A stretch of DNA of 19,255 bases, from NCBI GenBank assembly GCA_023458875.1, contig JAEWXO010000050.1:1-19255 (forward strand). The letters run 5' to 3'. A program made the position numbers and the translations under genes. Shown here in pieces: positions 7,394 to 15,531 of the stretch (positions are counted from its first letter, which is position 1; every line of letters begins with the position of its first letter). The notes beneath the pieces were generated by a model, which was not told the origin of the DNA, ran no database searches, and saw only the letters and a list, made by a program, of their open reading frames with translations. This stretch comes from Bacillota bacterium. Lineage in GTDB: Bacteria > Bacillota > Clostridia > Oscillospirales > Ruminococcaceae.

Positions 7394-9097
7394 TTATAGC
7401 TCACTGGTAGCTTTTTTTCTTGAACGGTATAGAATTTTCTGCTCAACTTCAATATCTTCTGAAGGTGTAAATGTCTGGTCACTGACTTCTTCCCAGTTAC
7501 TCCATTCGCTCCAGTCAGATACAATCTCTTTTTCAAAGTGGTAGATTGTTTCTTTTATTGAGCGTCTTTTATACATAAACCATTCGGTTTCAGATGATCC
7601 GAATTTCATGGCATATGATTTTCCGTTTATAACATGTGTGCTGAGAAATACGTTACTTGTGAGTGAATCACCGGCAGGTGTCTTTGAAATGCTGTCATTT
7701 GCAAGGCGCCAGTTCTTTACATCAGGCTTAACGTTTTTCTCGGATATTACTTCACTGTACTGCCAGTTGGCATTTGAAAGATGATTGTTAAAGAAATTTG
7801 CAACATCAGGGCTTGAAAACGAGAGGTTAATCGAATTTACAGAGTCAAACCATCCTGCATATTTAAAGCCGGTAACTTTACTTATTATCTCACATGTGTT
7901 GTTCGGTTTAATGATATCAGACGTATAATACAGATCTTTTACCCACTCTGTATATTTATATGTTGTACCGATAAGCTTATAATCTTCAAATTCAGATATA
8001 TTTGATGTGTCACGTTTATCAATAGTACGTGTTCTGCTTCTTTTTCTGTAGAGGGTTTTTGATTCTATTATGTACTGGTTTGAAGGAATAAGCTGATTTT
8101 CACTCCATTCAGACCATGTTCCGGCACTGACTGTAAGTGTAATGGATGATTCAGGGAGCACTTCAGCACCAGATTCAATACTCTGAGCTAATATTGTGTC
8201 GTAGGATGCGTTATCTGTAACGTAGATAAAATCAGGCTTAAGGCCTTTTAAAGAAAGGATTCTTTCAGCTTTTGATTTATTTTGTCCTATAAAATTAATG
8301 ATTTTTTCCGTTCTAGGCTTTTTAGGTTCAACCGGTGTTTCAACCTTTTCCTCGGCATTTAATGAAGAAGGGTCCTTGGATGAAAAATCAAGAGAAGAAA
8401 ACTGGTTATCCGCAGGCTTCGCTTCAGAAGCAACGGCGCTCTCTTCAATAATTTCTTTACTGCTCTTTGTATATTCCATGTATGTAATTGTATTTTCGGA
8501 TGAAGAATCAGATTCAGAAGAGTGGATTTCGATGTTTCTTTGAGGAATGTTTATAACATGTTCAAATGCATTCTTTGAAATCTTTTCTAAGCTGCCTGAT
8601 TTGGAAGACTCGATGGTAGGCAAATCCGGCTGAAAATTTGTATAGATACTGTCTGCTTCAGATGACTGAGAATCAATAAAGGTTTTTATTGATTCTTCCT
8701 CAGACTCATATGAGCTTATATTTGGTGGTGTAATTATTGTGCTTAAATCATTTGCATCCGGCAGAACCGGGGTAACATTCTGAACAGTGGTTTCTTCTTC
8801 CTGTGAAGAAAGCTTCTGACTGTAAAACTGCACTGGTTGCGGATTGGATGTTGGTATTGAAGTATTATCAAATGTCTGAACAGAAGGTGTGGTTGTCTGA
8901 ATATCCTGATCCTGCATTGATTCTGATGAATTGTATTTAACAGATGTCGGTTCACTTTTCTTTCCTGTCAATGAAAATTTTGAATCAGTTGACATCCATG
9001 CTTTTTCTCCTGTTTTGAGGTTTGCACCGCAAAATCCGCAAAAGTTCATCTGATTTTTTTTGCTTTTTATAATTTCTCCGCAATTAGGGCATTTCAT
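7394..9097 (-). CDS. zinc-ribbon protein with PASTA domain and WSxWS modules
   Basis: The 567-aa protein is of unknown function. It starts with a four-cysteine zinc ribbon (CPNC at 3-6, CGFC at 20-23). Residues about 36-260 are low-complexity, rich in Ser, Glu, Thr and Pro, and probably disordered. A PASTA-like domain spans about 264-325 (ending SSITLTVSAG), the fold that binds muropeptides or beta-lactams in PrkC-type kinases. Two copies of a module follow: WSEWS (328-332) leading to a YRKRSR segment, and WSEWS (529-533) leading to YRSRKK, separated by a Trp/Tyr-rich region of about 200 aa. The WSxWS motif recalls thrombospondin type 1 repeats but the cysteines are absent. No signal peptide or membrane segment is visible, which is unexpected for PASTA and leaves location open. 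GGAGG lies 8 bases before the ATG. It is a single-gene unit with its own promoter. Confidence 0.85.
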   Translation of the reverse strand: MKCPNCGEIIKSKKNQMNFCGFCGANLKTGEKAWMSTDSKFSLTGKKSEPTSVKYNSSESMQDQDIQTTTPSVQTFDNTSIPTSNPQPVQFYSQKLSSQEEETTVQNVTPVLPDANDLSTIITPPNISSYESEEESIKTFIDSQSSEADSIYTNFQPDLPTIESSKSGSLEKISKNAFEHVINIPQRNIEIHSSESDSSSENTITYMEYTKSSKEIIEESAVASEAKPADNQFSSLDFSSKDPSSLNAEEKVETPVEPKKPRTEKIINFIGQNKSKAERILSLKGLKPDFIYVTDNASYDTILAQSIESGAEVLPESSITLTVSAGTWSEWSENQLIPSNQYIIESKTLYRKRSRTRTIDKRDTSNISEFEDYKLIGTTYKYTEWVKDLYYTSDIIKPNNTCEIISKVTGFKYAGWFDSVNSINLSFSSPDVANFFNNHLSNANWQYSEVISEKNVKPDVKNWRLANDSISKTPAGDSLTSNVFLSTHVINGKSYAMKFGSSETEWFMYKRRSIKETIYHFEKEIVSDWSEWSNWEEVSDQTFTPSEDIEVEQKILYRSRKKATSEL

Positions 9098-9137
9098 ATT
9101 ATATAACCTCCAATAATAAAATAATATACTATATAAA

Positions 9138-9166
9138 ATTTTATCATGTTTTTAATATATTTTCAA
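9138..9166 (-). promoter_or_regulatory. promoter of the zinc-ribbon/PASTA gene
   Basis: On the minus strand, TTGAAA (9161-9166) and TAAAAT (9138-9143) are separated by 17 bases, about 40 bases before the start codon. Confidence 0.65.
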
Positions 9167-9259
9167 CTATTTTTTATAAAAATGATAAAAAAATTTATAA
9201 TAATATTTTGTGCATTGTGGAAATAATATAAAAATTCCTTAATAATAAAAACAAAAAAA

Positions 9260-10165
9260 TTAAAATAGTATGTTAAGAAATCCCATTACAAAACCGAGAA
9301 ATCCTCCAAGTATAACCAATGCATTGAGTTCTTTTTTTGTTATTGACATAATAAGCTGTTCAAGATCAGGAAGCTCATATTCATTTATTTTCTGTTCAAC
9401 GATTTCCTGAATATTAAACCCATGAAGTATTTTGGCAATCTGTTTATTTATTACAAGTGAGTATAAATTCCATATACGATCATTATAGTCAGGGAACTTT
9501 GATGTCATTAAATCAACAAACTCACTTATTGATTTGTCTTTAAGCTTTAAATATTCGGAATCTATCAGGTCAGCAATAATATCAGGAGCTTTATCCTTGA
9601 TAAGGTTATTTACTTTTGATACTAAAGAATCACGTGCAGAATGAATTGCCTTTGATGCAATACCGCCTATCATATGATTGGCGTTTTTTACAAGCTCTTC
9701 GGCTGCAAAGTCCACAAGAGTCGCTCCTACGTTGCTTGCTATCAGTTTTTCGGATATACTTTCGGCTATTTTATGCTTTACGGTACTTTCTTTTTCATCA
9801 ATATCATTAAGTAATCCCTTTGCATCCAGATATTCTGATAACAGCTGTGTATTTTCAGAAAGAGAATGAATCTTTAAGTCAATATATGACATCAGTTTCC
9901 TCTTTGTTTCATCTGAAAGCAGAGTGTTCTTAATAGTAACGTTGTCGAGAAGCTCGTTTCCGACAACGCCGCCTATTGCTTTTGCAATTCTTGGGCGTTC
10001 TTTGGGAATAAGTCCCGGAGTAAATGGAAGCTTCAGCTTTCCGATATATATTGGCTTCCATGGCCTGAAAAGCATTTTTATTGCTATATCATTTGTGATA
10101 AATCCTATTACCGCACCTATAATCGGTGCAGATATTATTTCATAATTCATGTTTTGAACATCCAT
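9260..10165 (-). CDS. DUF445 family membrane protein
   Basis: The 301-aa protein carries the DUF445 (YheB-like) signature at its N-terminus: a hydrophobic segment with IGAVIGFITNDIAIKMLFRP, then KLPFTPGLIPKERPRIA and IGGVVGNELL. The middle (80-270) is helical and charged. The C-terminus has a second hydrophobic helix (LVILGGFLGFVMGFLNILF), so the middle is probably held between two membrane anchors. The biochemical role is unknown. Start choice is uncertain: ATG 10165 follows only a weak AAAGAAAG, and ATG 10147 (MNYEIISAP) is in the same frame. It sits downstream of the hydrogenase gene on the same strand with a gap of about 127 bases containing an inverted repeat, so it may be read separately. 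Confidence 0.85.
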   Translation of the reverse strand: MDVQNMNYEIISAPIIGAVIGFITNDIAIKMLFRPWKPIYIGKLKLPFTPGLIPKERPRIAKAIGGVVGNELLDNVTIKNTLLSDETKRKLMSYIDLKIHSLSENTQLLSEYLDAKGLLNDIDEKESTVKHKIAESISEKLIASNVGATLVDFAAEELVKNANHMIGGIASKAIHSARDSLVSKVNNLIKDKAPDIIADLIDSEYLKLKDKSISEFVDLMTSKFPDYNDRIWNLYSLVINKQIAKILHGFNIQEIVEQKINEYELPDLEQLIMSITKKELNALVILGGFLGFVMGFLNILF

Positions 10166-10190
10166 CTTTCTTTATGTGTTTAAATAAATC

Positions 10191-10266
10191 GCTGACAAAA
10201 ATAGAAATAATGATATACTGAATTTAATGCTTGGGAAAAGTAAAATCTGATTTGTCAGCTTTTTTC
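10191..10266. repeat. spaced inverted repeat followed by a T-run
   Basis: GCTGACAAA (10191-10199) and TTTGTCAGC (10251-10259) are exact inverted repeats 51 bases apart, followed on + by a T-run. They flank the region where the DUF445 promoter should lie. Alternatives are a large stem-loop ending a + strand transcript or a dimeric binding site. Confidence 0.4.
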
Positions 10267-10292
10267 TACTACATCTTAGTAATATTTTATTT

Positions 10293-11990
10293 TTATACTT
10301 TATTTTTTGTTATTATTTCGATTGATTCAGAAATATTGACAGCTACATTATCAACAGCGGTAATGCATTTGTCTATGTTATAGCCTGATTCGGAATTCTT
10401 GGTTACAGTCTTTTCGAGGTTATGCAGAATTTTTCTTATGAGATCAAGCGTACTGCATATTTCAGCAAGTGTTTCATGAGAAACACCCTTAGGATTGTTA
10501 CATGCTTCTATCATTTGCTCAATAACAGAATTGATTGTTTTTGCAGCATCAGCAGTTTTGCTGTTGTTTGTAAATATTGCGACAGCCTCTTTGCGTATTG
10601 CTGTAACGTTATCAGACATGACAGGCATGTTGTCATTTATGACTTTTACCATATTGGTAATTATTTTACGTATTTCTGCAATCTGAAGTGAATCGTTTTT
10701 AGGAAGGTTTCTTGCATAGTATATGCAGTTTTCTTTTATATTTGTTTTGTGGAAAATTGATATTGCCATATCGGTACATGTTTTATGACCACATGCATGA
10801 CAGTTGATTTCTCTTTCGTCATTTGTCAGCTTGCACATTGAATTGAAAACATTATTCATATCATTACTTGTCGGCTGTGGTTCATATTTTGATTTGGATA
10901 TGTATTGCCTGCAATAATCCTTCAGAGAAAGCTCTTTGTCGAATTCTTTGAAAAGTCTGTCATTTTTGTTAAGGATCCATGTACCACCGCGTCTTTTTTC
11001 TGCATCCTTTTTAGTAATATCAACTACACGGGTAATATCAGCAAGAGAGATTTTTTCGCCGATTCCTATGCCAGCGTTGCATCCGTTGTCACAGTTGAGT
11101 ACCTCAAATACATCTTCAGCATGTTCCTCTTCAATCTCCATGTAATCGCAGAGCTTGTCATATACTCTGCTGTGACCGTCACATACGGCAATATTGAGGT
11201 CAGGTCTGTAAAGGAGAAGATTATCCTTAAGACCGCCCGGCTTAGGATACAGCGCACCCATAAAGCCTTGTCTGTGAGAAAATTCAAACACTGAGCCCTG
11301 ACCTGTATTTGAAAATGTAATTTTTCTTTTTTCAAAATACTCTTTCATTCTGTTGAATGTTACGTTGTATTTAATGATTTGCGTATCCGCAAACTCGCCC
11401 TTTTTTGCAATACAAGGACCAAAATATGCAAAATCAGCAGTATCTTTAAGGCGTGTTTTTGCATATATGGCCATACATGATTCGGGACTGTGGACCGGTG
11501 AAAGTTTTTCCAAAAGCTTGTTGTTGTGCTTTTCAATATAGCTTACAATTGCAGGACATGGCTGAGAAATATATTTTCCTACAGCATTTGTGTTTATCGC
11601 ATGTAATTGTGCCCATGTGGCAATATCAGCACCAAATGATACGTCGTAAATTTTACGGATACCCTGCGTATAGAACCAGCGGAGGACGTCCTGCCATACA
11701 TCTTTAAATGCAACTTTGATTGAAGGATCAACCAAGAGAGAAACCTGACCCTTTTTTGTATACATATCCTCAATAAAATCCTCGTAATCATCCAGGTAAT
11801 CTCTGGCACCATGGGCACAAACTCTAATGCACTCGCCACAATTTATACACTTGTCAGGATCAACACCAGTAAAGGTTTTTCCATCAGGCGTTACCTTGAT
11901 TACACATGCTTCTTTGACCGGACATACACGTATGCAAGCATTGCAACCTATACATTTTTGTGGATTTACAGTAATAATTTCCATGTGCAT
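10293..11990 (-). CDS. sensory-type [FeFe] hydrogenase-like protein (HydS/HfsB group)
   Basis: The predicted 565-aa cytosolic iron-sulfur protein has two N-terminal [4Fe-4S] ferredoxin motifs (Cys13/16/19/23 and Cys48/51/54/58). These are followed by an H-cluster domain with modified signatures: SQPCPAIV (Cys145) instead of TSCCPxW, GPCIAKKGEF (Cys193), and NCDNGCNAGIG (Cys300, Cys304). All four H-cluster cysteines are kept, but the flanking residues are those of the putative sensory groups rather than catalytic HydA. A further four-cysteine Fe-S motif lies at CHACGHKTC...C (397, 400, 405, 422). From 430 to 565 there is a long helical segment that is probably dimerising or output. There is no clear PAS, kinase or MCP domain. 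A role as H2 or redox sensor is inferred from known group C/D proteins. The start is at ATG 11990 or 11984, with an unusual leader; the promoter is at 12148-12176. No hydrogenase maturation or partner genes are adjacent. Confidence 0.85.
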   Translation of the reverse strand: MHMEIITVNPQKCIGCNACIRVCPVKEACVIKVTPDGKTFTGVDPDKCINCGECIRVCAHGARDYLDDYEDFIEDMYTKKGQVSLLVDPSIKVAFKDVWQDVLRWFYTQGIRKIYDVSFGADIATWAQLHAINTNAVGKYISQPCPAIVSYIEKHNNKLLEKLSPVHSPESCMAIYAKTRLKDTADFAYFGPCIAKKGEFADTQIIKYNVTFNRMKEYFEKRKITFSNTGQGSVFEFSHRQGFMGALYPKPGGLKDNLLLYRPDLNIAVCDGHSRVYDKLCDYMEIEEEHAEDVFEVLNCDNGCNAGIGIGEKISLADITRVVDITKKDAEKRRGGTWILNKNDRLFKEFDKELSLKDYCRQYISKSKYEPQPTSNDMNNVFNSMCKLTNDEREINCHACGHKTCTDMAISIFHKTNIKENCIYYARNLPKNDSLQIAEIRKIITNMVKVINDNMPVMSDNVTAIRKEAVAIFTNNSKTADAAKTINSVIEQMIEACNNPKGVSHETLAEICSTLDLIRKILHNLEKTVTKNSESGYNIDKCITAVDNVAVNISESIEIITKNKV

Positions 11991-12333
11991 ATTAGGCCAT
12001 ACTAATGTAAAATCAAAAGTACAGCCAATCCTCCTTTGACATAATAAATATAATAATATAATAACAAAACAACGTTCAGAATAGCTTTAATATGTTTTAA
12101 TATAATATAAGATAACAAATCAATAAAGAACAATAAATTATGAATTAATTGTAACATATTTTATATATGGTGTCAAGATTGTGTTTTAATATATTTATTT
12201 TTGTTTTCCGTAAAATATGAGTCAGAAACGCACATATTTCCGTATTTCAGTGCTGTTTGTGAAATTATGCCTGTGGAAAATAGAAACATAATATGCAGAT
12301 AATTCATTGGAGTGTATTGTATTTAAATACCAT
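11991..12333 (-). promoter_or_regulatory. hydrogenase promoter and long leader; clpC 3' region
   Basis: On the minus strand, TTGACA (12171-12176) and TACAAT (12148-12153) with a 17-base spacer form a near-consensus promoter. The leader of about 150 nt carries a strong AAAGGAGG at 12030-12037, 39 bases before the ATG at 11990. The interval is in frame and stop-free but has no conventional start near that site; a two-codon ATG-GCC-TAA lies just before the real start. From 12180 to 12333 is AT-rich sequence after the clpC stop, with a GTATTTAAATAC palindrome (12319-12330) and no clear T-run terminator. Confidence 0.65.
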
Positions 12334-14745
12334 TTAAGGAAGCGGGTGTGCGGATGTTTCACTGGCTGAATTGTATGACGGGAATCTGTCGGTTTTTTTT
12401 GAAATTTGTTCTGCTATGATATTATTATCTTTAATGTCTACTAATATTTCTGAACCGGGCATTATACTGTTTTCAAGAATTTTTCTGGTAATGAGATTTT
12501 CTATTTTATTTGATATTATTCTTCTGAGAGGTCTTGCACCGTATTTTTGTGTTTCCTGGTTGTTTGATACGTATTCTGCAACTGCTGTAGTGTATCTGAG
12601 TAATATATTTATTTTCCTGGCACGGTTTACAAGCTCGTCAAGAAAAAGTATTGATATTTTTTTAAGGATTTCAGGTGATAACGGATCAAACAGGATAATG
12701 TCATCCATACGGTTCAGAAGCTCCGGTTTAAAAAAACGTCTGAGCTCTGAAAGCATTTCTTTTTTCATAAGGTCATTATTCTCTGTATTCTGAAATCCAA
12801 GGGCAACACCTGAAGTTTTATTGTTTGTGCCAATGTTTGAGGTTAGTATTATAAGAGAATTTTTAAGGTAAATCGTTCTTCCCTGTGAATCCCTGAATGA
12901 ACCGTCATCTGTAATCTGGAGAAGAAGATTAAGAATGTCAGGATGAGCTTTTTCAATTTCGTCAAACAGTATTACAGAGTAAGGCTTTCTTCTTATTGAT
13001 TCTGCAAGCTGGCCGCTTTCTTTGAAGCCTACATATCCCGGAGGAGAACCGATTATTTTTGATATTGAATGTGACTCCATATATTCACTCATATCAAGTC
13101 GTATCATATTATCTTCACTGTCAAATATGGCTCTTGCTATTGATTTTGCAAGCTCGGTCTTTCCTACACCGGTAGGTCCTGCAAACAAAAATGCACCTAT
13201 AGGACGCTTTTCGTCCTTAAGGCCTACACGATTGCGCCTTATTGCTTCTGATAAGGCTTTGACGGCATTGTCCTGTCCTATAATAGTTTTTTTAAGTTCA
13301 TTTTCAAGATTCAGAAGCTTTCCGCTTTCCTTTTTATTTATACTGCTTGTAGGAATTCCGGTCCATGCAGATATAACATTTGATACATCTTCGGCGGTTA
13401 CTTCTATTTTATGATATCTCTCGCTGCTGTCACTTCTGGCATTTATCTCTGATACCTCTTTTCTTAACATATTTGTAATATCGGTTTCGAATGATTTTTC
13501 TTCATTGATTTTTTTTGAGTTTCTTATTATTGCATGTGAACATGCCTCGTCAATTATATCTATGGCTTTATCAGGAAGAAAACGGTCGTGAATATACCTC
13601 TCAGAAAGAGTCACAGCCTGATGAATAATACTGTCCGGTATATTTACCATATGAAAATTTTCATAGCTTGGCTTTATTCCGTTAAGGATTCTGAACAACT
13701 GTTCTTTATCGGGTTCATTTATTGTGACAGGCTGAAATCTTCTTTCAAGAGCGCTGTCTTTTTCAATATGCCTGCGGTATTCGTCATAAGTTGTTGCGCC
13801 TATTATCTGAAGTTCTCCTCTTGCAAGCTCAGGTTTAAGAATATTTGCTGCATCGATTGCCCCTTCTGCTGCGCCTGCTCCTACTATAGTATGAATTTCA
13901 TCTATAAATAATATGATATCTTTATTTCCTGTAACTTCATTTATACAGTTCTTTATTCTTTCTTCAAAGTCGCCTCTGTATTTTGCGCCTGCAAGCATTG
14001 AAGGTATATCCAGTGAACAGATAAATTTGTTTTTCAATGCAAACGGAACATCTCCCTTGACAATAAGCTGTGCCAGTCCCTCAACAATAGCTGTTTTTCC
14101 TACACCTGCTTCACCGAGAAGACATGGATTATTCTTTGTTTTTCTTGTCAGTATCTGTATAACACGTTCTATTTCTTTTTCACGGCCTATAACAGGGTCA
14201 AAACCCTTTTCAGATGCTATTTCAGTAAGATTTTTTGAATATTTACAAAGAGAAGGATAAAGATGCTCGTCAATTTTTACATATGATGAAGCTGATGACG
14301 CTGACTCAATTGAATTTATGCTTTCACATTCATTCCTCAGGCGACTGATGTTGGCACCGATTGATTTTAATATAGAAGTACCGCCGCATGACGGGTTTTT
14401 TAACATTGCTGTCAGAATATATTCTGTACCTGTAAGGCTTGCGCCTGCACTATGACTTTCAGTTATTGACTCAGAAAGAATTTTTCTGAGTGCCGGTGTC
14501 AGATCATCTTCGCAGAGGACTGACGGAATACCGTCTCCTATTGAAAGTTTCAGTCTCTGTATAACCTTCTTTTCAGTAATATTATTATTTTTTAGTATTG
14601 CACATGCAACGTTTGAACCCTCAGTAAGAAATCCTAATACCATATGCTCACTTCCAACAAATGTATGGCCTAGCTCTCCGGCCGACTTGATGGCGTATTT
14701 TAATGATGAAATAGCTTTTTTGGTAAAATCATTAATGCTGTACAT
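12334..14745 (-). CDS. clpC: ClpC-like AAA+ unfoldase, Clp protease ATP-binding subunit
   Basis: The 803-aa class I Clp ATPase unfolds proteins for degradation by ClpP. It has a Clp N-domain with two repeats (about 5-75 and 82-145), AAA-1 with Walker A GEAGVGKT (211-218) and Walker B ILFIDEIH, and AAA-2 with Walker A GPTGVGKT (523-530), Walker B ILFDEIEKAH, and sensor/Arg regions including GARPLRR. An LGF tripeptide at 649-651 matches the ClpP-docking loop, arguing for a protease partner and against ClpB. The middle domain between the ATPase domains is short (about 408-445), and the usual UVR motif of Bacillus ClpC is not obvious. The last 25 residues are Ser/Pro-rich. AAGGA sits 7 bases before ATG 14745. 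The ctsR-mcsA-mcsB genes that often precede clpC are absent, and I see no CtsR or CIRCE operator upstream. It could be labelled simply ClpA/ClpC family. Confidence 0.93.
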   Translation of the reverse strand: MYSINDFTKKAISSLKYAIKSAGELGHTFVGSEHMVLGFLTEGSNVACAILKNNNITEKKVIQRLKLSIGDGIPSVLCEDDLTPALRKILSESITESHSAGASLTGTEYILTAMLKNPSCGGTSILKSIGANISRLRNECESINSIESASSASSYVKIDEHLYPSLCKYSKNLTEIASEKGFDPVIGREKEIERVIQILTRKTKNNPCLLGEAGVGKTAIVEGLAQLIVKGDVPFALKNKFICSLDIPSMLAGAKYRGDFEERIKNCINEVTGNKDIILFIDEIHTIVGAGAAEGAIDAANILKPELARGELQIIGATTYDEYRRHIEKDSALERRFQPVTINEPDKEQLFRILNGIKPSYENFHMVNIPDSIIHQAVTLSERYIHDRFLPDKAIDIIDEACSHAIIRNSKKINEEKSFETDITNMLRKEVSEINARSDSSERYHKIEVTAEDVSNVISAWTGIPTSSINKKESGKLLNLENELKKTIIGQDNAVKALSEAIRRNRVGLKDEKRPIGAFLFAGPTGVGKTELAKSIARAIFDSEDNMIRLDMSEYMESHSISKIIGSPPGYVGFKESGQLAESIRRKPYSVILFDEIEKAHPDILNLLLQITDDGSFRDSQGRTIYLKNSLIILTSNIGTNNKTSGVALGFQNTENNDLMKKEMLSELRRFFKPELLNRMDDIILFDPLSPEILKKISILFLDELVNRARKINILLRYTTAVAEYVSNNQETQKYGARPLRRIISNKIENLITRKILENSIMPGSEILVDIKDNNIIAEQISKKTDRFPSYNSASETSAHPLP

Positions 14746-14931
14746 ATAATATCCTTCACTTTCAAATAATTTATTAATTCATAAATATATATTTAATATT
14801 ATATACCATTTTAAATAAAAAATATGTAAAATATATGTGCTGTAATCACAAAATGTAATAACTTTTTTTGGGGGTTTTTAGTGAATAATATATTATTAAA
14901 TACTAAAAATGAACTATGCTGAATTACCGCT

Positions 14932-15050
14932 GTTACTATTAAGCCATACGTATAAGTTAGAATTATACATCCGAAGGTAAAAGGCGCGACTGGAAAGCCC
15001 GGTCGACTCGCGCTGAGCCGAAACCCCTTGATTTTTTAATGTTCAATAAT
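14932..15050 (+). repeat. dispersed inverted-repeat element, copy B (3' end degenerate)
   Basis: It begins GTTACTATTAAGCCATACG, then TATAAGTTA, and keeps the interior GAAGG, GGCGCGAC, AAAGCCCGG and hairpin TCGACTC/GAGCCGA (15003-15009 and 15015-15021). Relative to copy A, the fifth pair of that hairpin changes from T-A to C-G, a compensatory change. The right terminal repeat is not recognisable, so the 3' border is approximate. Confidence 0.65.
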
Positions 15051-15064
15051 AAAAATAATAATAA

Positions 15065-15104
15065 TGCATCGTTTGTTCTGCATTAAGCTAAAGCAAACGA
15101 TGCA
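15065..15104. other. perfect 11-bp stem-loop
   Basis: TGCATCGTTTG (15065-15075) and CAAACGATGCA (15094-15104) pair perfectly around an 18-base loop. On the minus strand it is followed by a T-rich but interrupted tract, so it may be a weak terminator for minus-strand transcription from the hairpin cluster to its right. Confidence 0.5.
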
Positions 15105-15115
15105 CTATTTATATA

Positions 15116-15254
15116 TAAAAAGCCTTTAAAATATGCTTTGTCAAAGGCAGGTCACGGCAGAAGCAAGTCTGCACCTCTGATAAATAACTGCATATATAAA
15201 TGCTTATTATATTTTATGCAGTTATTGATTAAATGCGACAAGGCAATATAATGT
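15116..15254 (-). ncRNA. candidate small structured RNA (unrecognised)
   Basis: On the minus strand a promoter-like TTAACA (15285-15290) with a 17-base spacer to TATAAA (15262-15267) predicts a start near 15254. The transcript would contain a 12-bp perfect stem AATAACTGCATA/TATGCAGTTATT (15183-15194 with 15215-15226), a second stem GCAGA/TCTGC joined to AGGT/ACCT (15149-15176), and a final stem GCCTTT/AAAGGC (15122-15148) followed by five Ts, i.e. a terminator. Length is about 138 nt. It does not match any riboswitch, 6S, SRP, tmRNA or RNase P pattern I know. It is not close upstream of a gene on that strand, as clpC starts about 370 bases further on. It remains a hypothesis from structure alone. 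Confidence 0.4.
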
Positions 15255-15378
15255 AATTTGTTTTATATATTTATTACTTTAAATTGTTAAATTGTATAAA
15301 TTAGAGCGCGATTTAACACTTTAAACTAGTGAAACTTAAGCAATTTTTAACCTGAGTCGAAAAAAAACGTTAAAAGGC

Positions 15379-15407
15379 TGGAAATCGCTTCAGTTTTAAT
15401 GTATAAT
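15379..15407 (+). promoter_or_regulatory. probable promoter of DAHP synthase gene
   Basis: The -10 TATAAT is at 15402-15407. The -35 (TGGAAA at 15379-15384, 17-base spacer) is weak, so activation may be needed or the true -35 may differ. Confidence 0.55.
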
Positions 15408-15531
15408 ATATTTAAGGAAAGATTCTTACATATTCAGATATGGAAGTGTCATCCTTCAATCATAACAAAGCTGTTTTGTAATATTATCAGGACAGCAGTT
15501 AAAAAATAATTTATAAGGAGTGTTTAGAGCA

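Larger units (their letters stand above)
14746..15531. other. long intergenic region between clpC and DAHP synthase
   Basis: These 786 bases separate divergent genes. From left to right they contain the AT-rich clpC upstream region, with a minus-strand TATAAT-like -10 near 14800 and no clear -35; repeat copy B (14932-15050); a perfect 11-bp hairpin (15065-15104); a hairpin cluster that may be a minus-strand small RNA (15116-15254); AT-rich sequence; and the DAHP synthase promoter (-10 TATAAT at 15402-15407) with a 118-nt leader. The leader has a possible GCTGT/ACAGC stem but no T-box sequence. No protein gene is convincing here. Confidence 0.7.

Noticed and set aside
14760..14930. CIRCE or CtsR operator upstream of clpC
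   Set aside because: Neither TTAGCACTC-N9-GAGTGCTAA nor tandem GGTCAAA heptads were seen.
15410..15531. T-box leader before DAHP synthase
   Set aside because: The conserved T-box antiterminator sequence and specifier-loop layout are not present, and no terminator lies between promoter and gene.
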